Source: Hydrogenophilales bacterium
GTDB taxonomy: Bacteria; Pseudomonadota; Gammaproteobacteria; Burkholderiales; Thiobacillaceae
Assembly: GCA_016195805.1 (NCBI GenBank)
Contig: JACPYT010000017.1
Coordinates: 1 to 64,000 of the forward strand
Direction: 5' to 3'
DNA: 64,000 nt
Made by a program: the position numbers and the translations under genes. Shown here one piece after another: positions 1-8,521 of the stretch; within the stretch, counting starts at the first letter, position 1; each line of letters starts with the position of its first letter. The notes below the pieces were generated by a model. That model saw nothing but the letters and a program-made list of their open reading frames with translations. It ran no database searches and had not been told where the DNA came from.

Positions 1-1
1 A

Positions 2-601
2 GTCAACAAGCATCCCTATGCCGTTGTTTTGCTGGATGAAGTCGAGAAAGCCCACCCGGATATTTTCAACGTGCTGCTGCAGGTGATGGATCACGGCACG
101 CTGACCGACACCAACGGGCGCAAGGCCGACTTCCGCAACATCGTGCTCATCATGACCACCAATGCCGGGGCGGAAATGCTCAACAAGGCGACCATCGGCT
201 TCTCCGGTTCGCGCGAAAGCGGCGACGAAATGGGCGAGATCAAGCGCATGTTCACGCCCGAATTCCGTAACCGGCTGGATGCGATCATTCCGTTCGCGCC
301 GCTGACCGAGCCGGTCATCCTGCAGGTGGTCGACAAATTCCTGATGCAGTTGGAGGAGCAGCTGCACGAGAAGAAGGTCGAGGCGGTGTTCACCGATGCG
401 CTCAAGGCTTACCTCGCCAAGCATGGTTTCGATCCGCTGATGGGCGCCCGGCCGATGGCGCGCTTGATCCAGGACACCATCCGCAAGGCGCTGGCCGACG
501 AGCTGCTGTTCGGCAGACTGGCGCACGGCGGGCGGGTGACCATCGATGTCGACGCCAGCGAGCAAGTCAGCCTGGAGTTCGAGGAGGCGGTGCCGGTGTA
601 A
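2..601 (+). CDS. clpA: ATP-dependent Clp protease ATP-binding subunit ClpA (C-terminal part)
   Basis: The gene runs in from the left edge, so only about 199 C-terminal residues are present. ClpA is the AAA+ unfoldase that feeds substrates to ClpP. The visible part starts at the Walker B of the second ATPase module (VVLLDEVEKAHPD), continues through the sensor-1 strand (IVLIMTTNAGAE) and the arginine-finger region (FTPEFRNRLD), and ends with the small D2 lid domain (GFDPLMGARPMARLIQDTIR). The GAR motif is sensor 2. ClpB/ClpC are less likely because the ClpA-type sequence around GFSGSRESGDEM and the short acidic tail fit ClpA better. The stop is TAA at 599-601. clpS and the N-terminus lie outside. 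Confidence 0.93.
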   Translation, partial: VNKHPYAVVLLDEVEKAHPDIFNVLLQVMDHGTLTDTNGRKADFRNIVLIMTTNAGAEMLNKATIGFSGSRESGDEMGEIKRMFTPEFRNRLDAIIPFAPLTEPVILQVVDKFLMQLEEQLHEKKVEAVFTDALKAYLAKHGFDPLMGARPMARLIQDTIRKALADELLFGRLAHGGRVTIDVDASEQVSLEFEEAVPV

Positions 602-771
602 GTTCGCAAAAGCGAAAATTACCCATAAAGATTCTGCATGGGTGGTCGTAAGCCGTTCTAGATACAGGTGCGTTTTCGGTTTTGGTCGTGTTTTCCGCTT
701 CATCCCGATGAGGCCGCGAAAGCCGCTGCAATCCCTGCCTGTGTATTGTGTCGATCTAGAGAGGACCCTCC

Positions 772-1329
772 ATGAAGCTGTTGCACCGCGCACCGCATAT
801 CGCTGCCCTTGCGCTAATTGGTTTGCTGCCCGTCTGTACCTATGCTGCCGATGCAGGCACGGGCAATCCCGCAGTGTCCGGCGAGGACTTGACGGCGGCA
901 AGCGAGCGTATCCGTCAGACCGGGGCGCAGATGCGTGAAGATCTGAAGAAGGCGCGGGCCCGCCTTGAAGCGCAGAAGGCGCAACAGGAAGCTGAGCGTA
1001 AACGGCAAGAGGAACTGGCGCGCCAGCAAGCGCTCAAGGAAAAACAGCAACGTGAAGCCCAGCAGGCTGCGCAGGAACGCGCCCGCCGGGAGGCTGCCGC
1101 CCGGGCAGAACAGGCCGAGCGCCAGCGTCAGGAAGCGCTGCGCGCGAAGCAACAGGAGGCGGCCAATCAGGCAGCGGCCAAGGCCAAGGCAGCCGAAGCG
1201 CTCAAGGCGGCACGCGAATCGGTTGGTGTGCGGGCGTTCGGGGATGATCGGCAAGCAGCCAAGGCCAGGGCCGCCGAAGCGCTCAAGAAAGCGCGCGAAT
1301 CGACCGGCGTGAAGGCGTTCGGGGATTAG
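772..1329 (+). CDS. Secreted Ala/Gln/Arg-rich coiled-coil protein with C-terminal tandem repeat
   Basis: 185 residues of unknown function. The N-terminus (MKLLHRAPHIAALALIGLLP) is a typical signal peptide with probable cleavage after TYA (about residue 25), so the product is periplasmic or exported. Residues about 50-135 are almost only A, Q, R, E and K and should form one long charged helix or coiled coil, like the linker of TolA-type proteins. The end holds two 23-residue near-identical units (1177-1245 and 1258-1326) that both close with AFGD, separated by DRQA. An SD-like GAGAGGACC precedes the ATG. It stands alone between clpA and epsD. No catalytic motif is visible. TolA-like linker or envelope stress protein are guesses only. 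Confidence 0.7.
   Translation: MKLLHRAPHIAALALIGLLPVCTYAADAGTGNPAVSGEDLTAASERIRQTGAQMREDLKKARARLEAQKAQQEAERKRQEELARQQALKEKQQREAQQAAQERARREAAARAEQAERQRQEALRAKQQEAANQAAAKAKAAEALKAARESVGVRAFGDDRQAAKARAAEALKKARESTGVKAFGD
1177..1326 (+). repeat. Tandem 69-bp coding repeat (2 units)
   Basis: Unit 1 is 1177-1245 and unit 2 is 1258-1326, separated by 12 bp. Both start AKA(K/R)AAEALK and end in (R/K)AFGD. The differences include both silent and conservative changes (K/R, S/T, V/V), which indicates an in-frame duplication kept under selection. Confidence 0.75.
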
Positions 1330-1480
1330 TCGAGCCCGACAGGGCAGCATTAGGCACAGCGGCCAACCAAGGATTCTGACTGCCGTCCGAAGGCGGGGAA
1401 GTACGATCCATGCCTTCGACACGGAGTTTGTGCGTCGATCGCGGAGGGTAGCTGCTCGACCGGATGGATGCGTAAGGAAG

Positions 1481-1584
1481 AAACAAAAAGCGGCGCCTGG
1501 GGCGCCGCGAAAAACCCGGTGTGGCAGGAGGAGGAGCGCCTGGGGATGAACCCCTACCGGGAAATCTACAAGGGAAATCTGCGT
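1481..1584 (-). ncRNA. Candidate small RNA with anti-Shine-Dalgarno-like CU-rich segment and intrinsic terminator
   Basis: On the minus strand the segment ends in a strong intrinsic terminator: stem GCGGCGCC/GGCGCCGC (1508-1501 with 1497-1490), tight loop CCA, then TTTTTGTTT (1489-1481). About 100 nt upstream is a promoter-like pair, ATGGCA (1619-1614) and TATATT (1596-1591) with a 17-bp spacer, which would start RNA near 1584. The transcript would carry two copies of GATTTCCC, a small GGGG/CCCC hairpin and an unpaired CTCCTCCTCCTGCC (1536-1523) able to pair with ribosome binding sites. No minus-strand gene is present here that the terminator could serve. It may relate to known betaproteobacterial sRNA families, but I could not compare it with any. 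Confidence 0.45.
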
Positions 1585-1767
1585 CGATTGAATATAGGCC
1601 AAGAAACAACTTGTGCCATCGGCATATTCGTCCAGTCTGACGTAGTACTTTGAATTACGGCGCGAATGTTTTTTTCTTTAGCGCAATTCGGACGCGCGCT
1701 TCCATAACTTGCTCAATATGGCCGAATCCCGCACCATACCGGCCATTCGATGAATACCGGAGTGTTG

Positions 1768-2625
1768 ATGAAAAGCCAACGCGCATCGCTCGCTGCCGTC
1801 CTGGCCCTCTGCATGGGGTTGTCAGCCTGTGAGCAGCCGGCAACGTCCCCCCGGGACGTCGTCGCTGCCAAAATTGGGGGCGACGCCATCAGCGAATTCG
1901 AACTGGGCCGCGCTGTGGCGCGCTTGGGGCCCATGAATGCGGCTGAATCGGCCCAGGCCCGAGGCAAGGTGCTGGAAGCCCTGATCGACCAGCATCTGGT
2001 GAGCAATGCCGCCAAGGATGCGAAGCTGGACAAAGCCCCGGAGGTTGCGCTGGCGATGCAGCAGGCGCAGCGCCAGGTACTCGTGGAAGCCTATATGGAG
2101 CGCCTGTTCAAGGATCTGCCGCCGCCCTCGGATGCCGAGGTCCAGGACTACTTCACCCGCCATCCTGAATTGTTTGCGCAGCGCAAGCTATACCGCATCC
2201 AGGAACTCGAACTGCAGCTGCCTCCGGGCCGCGTCGCCGAGATGGAGGCGCACCTGAAGCAAAGCCGCAACCTGTCCGGGTTCACCGACTGGCTGGGAAC
2301 GCAGGGGATCGCCGTCCGCTCAGGCGAAGCGGTGAGGCCGGCGGAAAAAATCCCGGCCATCATGCTGGCTCAACTCGTGAATATGCGAGCGGGCCAGGTG
2401 GTCGTGGTGCCGATGGGCGAGAACCGGGTCAGCGTGCTGCAATTGCTGGGCAGCGAGGCACAGCCCGTGGCGCTGGAACAGGCCAGGGATGCAATCGCAG
2501 GCCTGATTTTGAGCGGGAAACGCAAGACCCTGCTGGAAGCCGAAGTCCGCAAGCTGCGTGCCGGCGGCAAGGTCGAATACGCCAGCGGCTTTGAGCCCGC
2601 CTCTACGCAACCCGGCAAGCCTTGA
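1768..2625 (+). CDS. epsD: EpsD-family peptidyl-prolyl cis-trans isomerase lipoprotein
   Basis: 285 residues from the ATG at 1768 (an ATG at 1750 in the same frame is possible but adds only six residues before the charged MKSQR). The lipobox LSAC predicts a lipid-anchored periplasmic protein. After it come a SurA-like N-terminal helical region (AKIGGDAISEFELGRAVARL; LEALIDQHLVSNAAKD), a charged helix (QQAQRQVLVEAYMERLF) and a parvulin-like C-terminal part (YRIQELEL). EpsD proteins are found in exopolysaccharide clusters of exosortase/PEP-CTERM bacteria, where they are thought to assist export or folding. This agrees with manC next door and a PEP-CTERM protein elsewhere in the window. The rest of an eps cluster is not here. 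Confidence 0.78.
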   Translation: MKSQRASLAAVLALCMGLSACEQPATSPRDVVAAKIGGDAISEFELGRAVARLGPMNAAESAQARGKVLEALIDQHLVSNAAKDAKLDKAPEVALAMQQAQRQVLVEAYMERLFKDLPPPSDAEVQDYFTRHPELFAQRKLYRIQELELQLPPGRVAEMEAHLKQSRNLSGFTDWLGTQGIAVRSGEAVRPAEKIPAIMLAQLVNMRAGQVVVVPMGENRVSVLQLLGSEAQPVALEQARDAIAGLILSGKRKTLLEAEVRKLRAGGKVEYASGFEPASTQPGKP

Positions 2626-2742
2626 GTCCGACCTGATCGCCGTAGCCGGCCGTGGAGCCATTGATTTCGGCATGCACCCGCCTGGAGTCTGGAACAGAAA
2701 TTGCCTCATTCGAATGAAATTTAATTTTAAAGAGCACACGAC

Positions 2743-4164
2743 ATGACCCTCATTCATCCCGTGATTCTTTCCGGAGGCTCAGGCACCCGCCTGTGGCCGC
2801 TGTCCCGTGCAGCCTTGCCCAAGCAGCTATTGCCGCTTGCCAGCGACCAGAGCCTGCTGCAGGACACTGTCAGCCGATTGGCAGATATGCCGGAAATGGC
2901 TGCACCGCTGATGGTCTGCAACGTCGAGCACCGCTTCATGATTGCCGAGCAGATGCGCCAGATCGACACCGCGCCGCGCGCCATCGTGCTGGAACCGGTG
3001 GGACGCAACACCGCCCCGGCGATTGCCGTCGCGGCGCTGATGCTGTCGCGCGACGATCCCGACGCGCTGATGCTGGTCCTGCCCGCCGACCACCTGATCG
3101 GCGACGTCGCTGCTTTTCACGCGGCCATCCGCACTGCGGCGCAGGCCGCGCAGAATGGCCGCCTCGCCACCTTCGGCATCGTGGCTGCCACGCCGGAAAC
3201 CGGCTACGGCTACATCCGCAGGGGGAGGGCGTTGGCGGATATGGCCGGCGCGCATGAGGTGGCGGCCTTCGTCGAAAAGCCCGACCTCGCCACCGCGCAG
3301 CAGTATGTCGAATCCGGCGAGTATTTCTGGAACAGCGGCATGTTCCTGTTCCGTGCGGCTGATTTCCTCCAGGAGCTGCAGGCCCTGCGCCCCGACATTC
3401 TGGAGGCCAGCCGCACCGCGCTGGATGCGGCCACGCTCGATCTCGATTTCGTGCGGCTCGACCCGGCCGCATTCGAGGTCTGCCCGTCGGAGTCGGTCGA
3501 CTACGCCGTGATGGAGCACACCCGCCGTGCGGCCGTGGTGCCTGCGGACATGGCCTGGAACGACATCGGCGCCTGGTCGGCGCTGTGGGAGGTGGCGCAG
3601 AAGGACGCGCAGGGCAATGCCATTCGGGGCGACGTCATGCTGGAAAACGCCCGCAACAATTTCGTTCGCGCCGAAACCCGCATGGTCGCGCTGCTGGGGG
3701 TGACGGATCTGGTGGTGGTGGAGACCGCCGACGTTGTGCTGGTGGCCAGCAAGGACCAGGTGCAGGACGTCAAGAAGCTGGTCGACCGCCTGAAAGCCGA
3801 AAAACGCTGCGAGCATCTGGTCCACAAACAGGTGTACCGTCCCTGGGGATGGTACGAGGGCATCGACGAGGGCGAACGCTTCCAGGTCAAGCGCATCATG
3901 GTCAAGCCGGGCGAGAAGCTCAGCCTGCAGATGCATCATCACCGCGCCGAGCACTGGATCGTGGTGTCGGGGACGGCGAGCGTCACCTGTGGCGAGGAGG
4001 TCATGCTGCTGACCGAGAACCAGTCCACCTATATTCCCCTCGGCACCACCCACCGACTGGAAAATCCCGGCAAGATCGATCTGCACATGATCGAGGTGCA
4101 GTCGGGCACGTATCTCGGCGAGGACGACATCGTCCGTTTCGAGGATATCTACAAGCGCAGCTGA
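2743..4164 (+). CDS. manC: Mannose-1-phosphate guanylyltransferase / mannose-6-phosphate isomerase
   Basis: 473 residues, the full length of the bifunctional ManC/AlgA/XanB family. The nucleotidyltransferase signature GGSGTRLWPLSR lies at residues 11-22, followed by LEPVGRNTAPAIAVAA, the metal/sugar region VLPADHLI and FVEKPD. The C-terminal 110 residues form the cupin isomerase domain (RPWGWYEGI, HHHRAEHWIVVSG, IPLGTTHRLENPG). It makes GDP-mannose from mannose-1-phosphate and, through the cupin domain, interconverts fructose-6-P and mannose-6-P, supplying exopolysaccharide or LPS. It follows epsD by 117 bp, consistent with a shared polysaccharide role. Confidence 0.95.
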   Translation: MTLIHPVILSGGSGTRLWPLSRAALPKQLLPLASDQSLLQDTVSRLADMPEMAAPLMVCNVEHRFMIAEQMRQIDTAPRAIVLEPVGRNTAPAIAVAALMLSRDDPDALMLVLPADHLIGDVAAFHAAIRTAAQAAQNGRLATFGIVAATPETGYGYIRRGRALADMAGAHEVAAFVEKPDLATAQQYVESGEYFWNSGMFLFRAADFLQELQALRPDILEASRTALDAATLDLDFVRLDPAAFEVCPSESVDYAVMEHTRRAAVVPADMAWNDIGAWSALWEVAQKDAQGNAIRGDVMLENARNNFVRAETRMVALLGVTDLVVVETADVVLVASKDQVQDVKKLVDRLKAEKRCEHLVHKQVYRPWGWYEGIDEGERFQVKRIMVKPGEKLSLQMHHHRAEHWIVVSGTASVTCGEEVMLLTENQSTYIPLGTTHRLENPGKIDLHMIEVQSGTYLGEDDIVRFEDIYKRS

Positions 4165-4201
4165 ACGCAGTTCATCGTTCCATTTTTCGGCAGCACCTGC
4201 A

Positions 4202-4230
4202 TTTACCCGGCATTCCCTGCAGGGTAGAAT
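4202..4230 (+). promoter_or_regulatory. Candidate sigma-70 promoter of mgtA
   Basis: TTTACC (4202-4207) and TAGAAT (4225-4230) with a 17-bp spacer resemble -35/-10 boxes (4/6 and 5/6 matches). Transcription would start near 4237, leaving an untranslated leader of about 417 nt before mgtA. Judged by eye; not tested. Confidence 0.45.
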
Positions 4231-4236
4231 TTCGCC

Positions 4237-4653
4237 TCTGATTAACGATGGAGACCCTACGTGGGCACTTGTTCGAGTGACAGTAGTCGGCCGGCCCAGG
4301 TAGCCGGCAAAACTTCGGCAAGATAACGCGCAGGGTCCTCCTGCCGCGATCTCGCCGGGTGCGAGAAGCGGCATTCTATCTGCGACCGTTCCGGTCGCGG
4401 TTCCAGCTTCCGTTGACACTGATGGGCCTGTGATCCGGCAAGGATCGCCGTGCCGCGAACATTCCATGTTGTTGTTCGACATGGGAACCAGATCCCGCTT
4501 GCGCCGTCCATTCACGCGCCGGCGGCCTGTTGTGCCTGCTTCGGGTTGCCACCCCGTGAGACAAAAAAGGACCGTGTGTAGGGCCCGCCGACGCTGCGAA
4601 GCGGTTTTGCCGTCATCACCCCACGGGACCAGATGTAGTACAGGAGAACAAGA
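4237..4653 (+). promoter_or_regulatory. Long structured 5' leader of mgtA
   Basis: This gap has no recognisable gene but several good hairpins: GCCGGC/GCCGGC (4290-4308), a long stem TGCCGC-GA-TCTCGC / GCGAGA-A-GCGGCA (4342-4373), GCGACC/GGTCGC (4382-4398), GATCC/GGATC (4432-4446) and a TTCC-ATGT/ACATGGGAA hairpin around 4463-4487. Magnesium transporter genes are often controlled by leader RNAs (M-box, MgtL peptide, PhoPQ-dependent leaders). I do not recognise a known M-box core here, so this could be a different sensor. The mgtA SD is AGGAG shortly before 4654. Confidence 0.4.
4261..4326 (+). CDS. Possible 21-residue leader peptide of mgtA
   Basis: A GTG-started frame of 21 codons closes with TAA at 4324-4326, preceded at a good distance by GGAGA (4250-4254). 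It lies immediately downstream of the predicted transcription start and just before the strongest hairpin of the leader. The peptide starts MGTCSSDSSRP. Gene-specific leader peptides control mgtA in enterobacteria, but this one shares no sequence with MgtL. Treat it as a candidate only. Confidence 0.25.
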   Translation: MGTCSSDSSRPAQVAGKTSAR

Positions 4654-7419
4654 ATGAACTTCAACCTGTTGAAAGAGCTTTTTGCGGGCTTCCTTCGCAC
4701 CCGCCACCTTGCCCGCCATTTCCGCCGCCTGGCGCTGCTGGATACGCTGACGCAGACGGGCGTCAGCCGCGAGGTGCCGGCCGAACTTGCGAAGACGCTG
4801 GTTGCCGCCGCGAGAAGCGCCCCGGAAGCGCTGCTCGAACAGCTCGGCAGCCACAGCGATGGTCTGGCCGAATCCCAGGCGGAGCGCATTCGCGAGCGTG
4901 TGGGGCTGAACGAGATCGAACACGAGAAGCCACTGCCGTGGTGGGGGCACCTGTGGCACTGCTACAAGAATCCGTTCAACCTGCTGCTGACGCTGCTGGC
5001 CGTCATTTCCTATCTGACCGAGGACATGAAGGCCACCGTCGTGATTTCCACCATGGTGGTGCTATCGACTCTTCTGCGCTTCTGGCAGGAGGCAAAGTCC
5101 AACAAGGCAGCCGATGCGCTCAAGGCGATGGTCAGCAACACGGCCACCGTGATCCGGCGCGACGTGTCCGAAAATGCCGCGCCGGTGTTCGAACGGCACT
5201 TTGGTACGCACGTGCATGCGCGACCGGGCCGTCGGGTTGAACTGCCCATCCGGCAGCTGGTGCCGGGCGACGTGATCGTCCTGTCGGCCGGCGACATGAT
5301 TCCGGCCGATTGCCGCGTGTTCACGGCCAAGGACCTGTTCGTGTCGCAGGCCGCCATGACCGGGGAATCGATGCCGGTGGAGAAGTTCGTCGAGCAGCGC
5401 GATGCCGGCGCGATCAATCCGCTGGAGCTGGACAACATCCTGTTCATGGGCACCAACGTCGTATCCGGGGCGGCCACGGCCGTGGTGCTCAGCACGGGCA
5501 ACAACACGTATTTCGGTGCGCTGGCCAGCCGCGTCACGGCCACCGATCGCGCCCCGACTTCGTTCCAGGCCGGCGTGAACAAGGTGAGCTGGCTGCTGAT
5601 CCGCTTCATGTTCGTGATGGCGCCCCTGGTGCTGCTGATCAACGGCTTCACCAAGCACGACTGGATGGAGGCGCTCCTGTTCGCCTTGTCCATCGCCGTC
5701 GGCCTGACGCCGGAGATGCTGCCGATGATCGTCACCTCCACGCTGGCCAAGGGGGCGGTGCTGCTGTCGCGTAAGAAGGTCATCGTCAAGCGGCTCGACG
5801 CCATCCAGAACTTCGGCGCCATGGACGTGCTGTGCACCGACAAGACGGGCACCCTGACCCAGGACAGGATTTTCCTCGCACGCCACACCGACATATGGGG
5901 AGCGGAATCGGACGACGTCCTGCAGTTCGCCTACCTCAACAGCTATTACCAGACCGGCCTGAAGAACCTGCTCGACGTGGCGGTGCTGGAACATGTCGAC
6001 GTGCATCGCGAACTCGATGTCGGCAGCAACTACCGCAAGGTCGACGAAATTCCCTTCGACTTCACCCGCCGCCGCATGTCGGTGGTGGTGAGCGAACGCG
6101 AGGATCATCACGAACTCATCTGCAAGGGCGCAGTCGAGGAAATTCTCGCCGTGTGCGCCACCGTTCGTCATGGCGACGGGGTCGAACCCCTGACGCCGGG
6201 TATGCTGGCGCGCATCCGGGACGTGACCTCCACCCTGAACGAAGAGGGGCTGCGCGTGGTGGCCGTGGCCGTGAAGGAGGTGCCGCCGGCGAAGGAAAAC
6301 TATGGCGTGGCTGACGAAAGGGAGATGATCCTGGTCGGTTACGTCGCCTTCCTTGATCCACCCAAGGAAAGCACGGCCCCCGCGCTCCAGGCGCTGGCCA
6401 GGCACGGCGTGGCGGTCAAGGTGCTGACCGGCGACAACGAGCGGGTCACGGCCAAGATCTGCCGCGAAGTGGGGCTCGAGCACCGCGGCGTGCTGCTCGG
6501 TTCGGACATCGAGCGCATGGACGATGCACAACTGGGAACGGCCATCGAGGAAGCCAATGTTTTTGCCAGGCTCACGCCCACCCACAAGGCGCGCATCGTG
6601 CGGCTCCTGAAAGCGAACGGCCACGTGGTCGGCTTCATGGGGGACGGCATCAACGATGCGCCGGCCCTGCGCACGGCCGATATCGGCATATCGGTCGACA
6701 CGGCGGTCGACATCGCCAAGGAGGCGGCCGACATCATCCTGCTGGAAAAGAGCCTGATGGTGCTGGAAGAGGGCGTGCTGGAAGGCCGCCGGACCTTTTC
6801 CAACATGCTCAAGTACATCAACATGACGGCCAGCTCGAACTTCGGCAACGTCCTGTCGGTGCTGGCGGCCAGCGCTTTTCTTCCTTTCCTGCCGATGCTG
6901 CCCATGCAGCTGCTGATGCAGAACCTGCTTTACGACATCTCGCAGATCGCGATCCCGTTCGACAATGTCGACGAGGAACTCCTGAAGCAGCCGCAGCGCT
7001 GGCAGCCGGGCGACATCGGACGCTTCATGCTGTTCTTCGGACCGATCAGCTCGGTCTTCGACATCACGACCTACCTCATGATGTGGTTCGTGTTCGGGGC
7101 GAACACCCCGGCACAGCAGACCTTGTTCCAGTCCGGCTGGTTCATCGTCGGACTGCTGACGCAGACCTTGATCGTGCACATGATCCGCACCCCGAAGGTT
7201 CCGTTCCTCCAGAGCCGGGCGGCGCCACCGTTACTGGTGATGACCGGTCTCATCATGGCAGTCGGCATCTTCCTCCCGCTGGGGCCGCTGGCGCACTATT
7301 TCAGGCTGCAGGCGCCGCCGCCGCTCTATTTCGCCTTTCTGCCGCTGATCCTGCTCGGCTATATGGGCCTGACGCAGGCCATGAAAGGCTTCTACACCCG
7401 ACGCTATGGCTGGCAGTGA
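4654..7419 (+). CDS. mgtA: Magnesium-translocating P-type ATPase
   Basis: 921 residues, normal for MgtA/MgtB (P3B ATPases), which import Mg2+ across the inner membrane. Visible: first TM pair (NPFNLLLTLLAVISYLTED), actuator TGES loop (MTGESMPVEK), phosphorylation site D396-KTGT (VLCTDKTGTLTQD), nucleotide-binding KGA (ICKGAVEE), the hinge GDGINDAPALRTADIGIS about residue 663, and a C-terminal TM bundle with the family's MQLLMQNLLYDISQIAIPFDN. The start is chosen at the ATG with AGGAG upstream. It stands alone in its operon. The leader upstream probably carries regulation by Mg2+ or envelope signals. Confidence 0.97.
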   Translation: MNFNLLKELFAGFLRTRHLARHFRRLALLDTLTQTGVSREVPAELAKTLVAAARSAPEALLEQLGSHSDGLAESQAERIRERVGLNEIEHEKPLPWWGHLWHCYKNPFNLLLTLLAVISYLTEDMKATVVISTMVVLSTLLRFWQEAKSNKAADALKAMVSNTATVIRRDVSENAAPVFERHFGTHVHARPGRRVELPIRQLVPGDVIVLSAGDMIPADCRVFTAKDLFVSQAAMTGESMPVEKFVEQRDAGAINPLELDNILFMGTNVVSGAATAVVLSTGNNTYFGALASRVTATDRAPTSFQAGVNKVSWLLIRFMFVMAPLVLLINGFTKHDWMEALLFALSIAVGLTPEMLPMIVTSTLAKGAVLLSRKKVIVKRLDAIQNFGAMDVLCTDKTGTLTQDRIFLARHTDIWGAESDDVLQFAYLNSYYQTGLKNLLDVAVLEHVDVHRELDVGSNYRKVDEIPFDFTRRRMSVVVSEREDHHELICKGAVEEILAVCATVRHGDGVEPLTPGMLARIRDVTSTLNEEGLRVVAVAVKEVPPAKENYGVADEREMILVGYVAFLDPPKESTAPALQALARHGVAVKVLTGDNERVTAKICREVGLEHRGVLLGSDIERMDDAQLGTAIEEANVFARLTPTHKARIVRLLKANGHVVGFMGDGINDAPALRTADIGISVDTAVDIAKEAADIILLEKSLMVLEEGVLEGRRTFSNMLKYINMTASSNFGNVLSVLAASAFLPFLPMLPMQLLMQNLLYDISQIAIPFDNVDEELLKQPQRWQPGDIGRFMLFFGPISSVFDITTYLMMWFVFGANTPAQQTLFQSGWFIVGLLTQTLIVHMIRTPKVPFLQSRAAPPLLVMTGLIMAVGIFLPLGPLAHYFRLQAPPPLYFAFLPLILLGYMGLTQAMKGFYTRRYGWQ

Positions 7420-7584
7420 GGAAAGGCGCGTGTCAGACAAACACCTACATCGAGGGTTGTTCGTTTCCGACCCACAATACAGCGCTTGTCCACATTAGCT
7501 TTCCGGAATGCCGTCCGATAACGAATCCAGCACGCTGACTTAAGCGTGAAATTCGAAAAAAGTTCAACGAAGAAGGACGGCAAA

Positions 7585-7902
7585 ATGAAACTGGACGAAA
7601 TGCTGGACGAAATGCGCGACGTCAACCTGAACTACCTGATGCTGGCGCAGAACATGATCCAACACGACAAGGCCACCGCCGTCTTTCGTCTGGGCATCAG
7701 CCAAGACGTAGCCGACCTGATCGAGGCGCTGACCCCCGCACAAATTCTCAAGCTTGCCGCTTCCGGCATGATGGTGTCGCGCTTCCGCTTCGACGGCGGC
7801 GTGGTTCTGAACATGCTGACCAGCTACACCAAGGATCGCGCCATCGCACAGTCGCACGCCGCCATCCTGATGGCAGGCCAGGCAGTGGAAGCCCTGGCCT
7901 GA
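7585..7902 (+). CDS. flhD: Flagellar transcriptional activator FlhD
   Basis: 105 residues from the ATG at 7585, which has AAGGAC just upstream. An in-frame GTG at 7546 would add 13 lysine-rich residues and is less likely. FlhD forms the FlhD4C2 master activator of class II flagellar genes. The family pattern is clear: helical N-terminus (EMRDVNLNYLMLAQNMIQ) and a helix-turn-helix-like part (AQILKLAASGMMVSRFRFD). It heads the flagellar block and is followed 41 bp later by flhC, as in other betaproteobacteria. Confidence 0.95.
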   Translation: MKLDEMLDEMRDVNLNYLMLAQNMIQHDKATAVFRLGISQDVADLIEALTPAQILKLAASGMMVSRFRFDGGVVLNMLTSYTKDRAIAQSHAAILMAGQAVEALA

Positions 7903-7943
7903 TTCTGTCGCGGAACGCCGAACAATAAGAGGGGAATGGCTTC

Positions 7944-8498
7944 ATGAGCAAGAAAAGTCTGTTGACCGAGATGCGCGACACCCAGCTGGCGATCGAACTG
8001 ATCGAACTCGGCGCCCGCCCGCAGGTGCTGGAGTCCGAAACCACGCTGTCGCGCGAGCGCTTGCTCAAGCTGTACAAGGAAGTCAAAGGCGTGTCGCCGC
8101 CCAAGGGCATGCTGCCGTTCTCGACCGACTGGTTCCTGACCTGGCTGCCCAACGTGCATTCCTCGCTGTTCATCAACATTCACCGCTACATCACGAAGAA
8201 CAGCGATTGCAGCGGCATCGAGGCCGTGCTCAAGAGTTACCGCCTGTATCAGGAATACCTGCATACCAACCAGATCGAAGAAGTCCTGAGCTTCACCCGT
8301 GCGTGGACGCTAAACCGCTTCTTCGAAAACCGCATGCTCGAAACGGCCGTGTGCAGCGACTGCGGCGGCCACTTCGTGGTCCATCCGGACGACCTGCACA
8401 ACCAGTACGTATGCGGCCTGTGCAACATGCCGGCGCGCGCAGGCAAGACCCGCAAGGCCAAGGCCGCCGCCCAGATCGAACTGACCGCCGCGGCCTGA
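7944..8498 (+). CDS. flhC: Flagellar transcriptional activator FlhC
   Basis: 184 residues, the usual length. FlhC is the DNA-contacting partner in FlhD4C2. The four-cysteine zinc site is complete (CSDC about residue 137, then CGLC about residue 158). Family motifs RDTQLAIELIELGARPQVL and AWTLNRFFENRMLE are present. An SD (AGAGGGGA) lies before the ATG. Co-transcription with flhD is implied by the short gap. Confidence 0.96.
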   Translation: MSKKSLLTEMRDTQLAIELIELGARPQVLESETTLSRERLLKLYKEVKGVSPPKGMLPFSTDWFLTWLPNVHSSLFINIHRYITKNSDCSGIEAVLKSYRLYQEYLHTNQIEEVLSFTRAWTLNRFFENRMLETAVCSDCGGHFVVHPDDLHNQYVCGLCNMPARAGKTRKAKAAAQIELTAAA

Positions 8499-8521
8499 CC
8501 GCTCTCCCCGGGAGTCCGGTG

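Noticed and set aside
1546-1653. Small plus-strand gene with strong GGAGGAGGAG SD (35 codons)
   Set aside because: It lies opposite the candidate sRNA and its SD is the complement of the sRNA CU-rich segment; no conserved peptide evident. The sRNA reading is better supported by the terminator.
4237-4653. M-box riboswitch before mgtA
   Set aside because: I looked for the conserved GAGGCTCCTA and GACGCCAATGGG-like core and found only weak likeness (GGAGACCCTACGTGG), so I do not call it.
2827-4959. Long minus-strand open frame opposite manC and the mgtA leader
   Set aside because: Shadow of manC coding on the other strand; no motif or SD.
5062-7179. Long minus-strand open frame opposite mgtA
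   Set aside because: Shadow of mgtA; no family signature.
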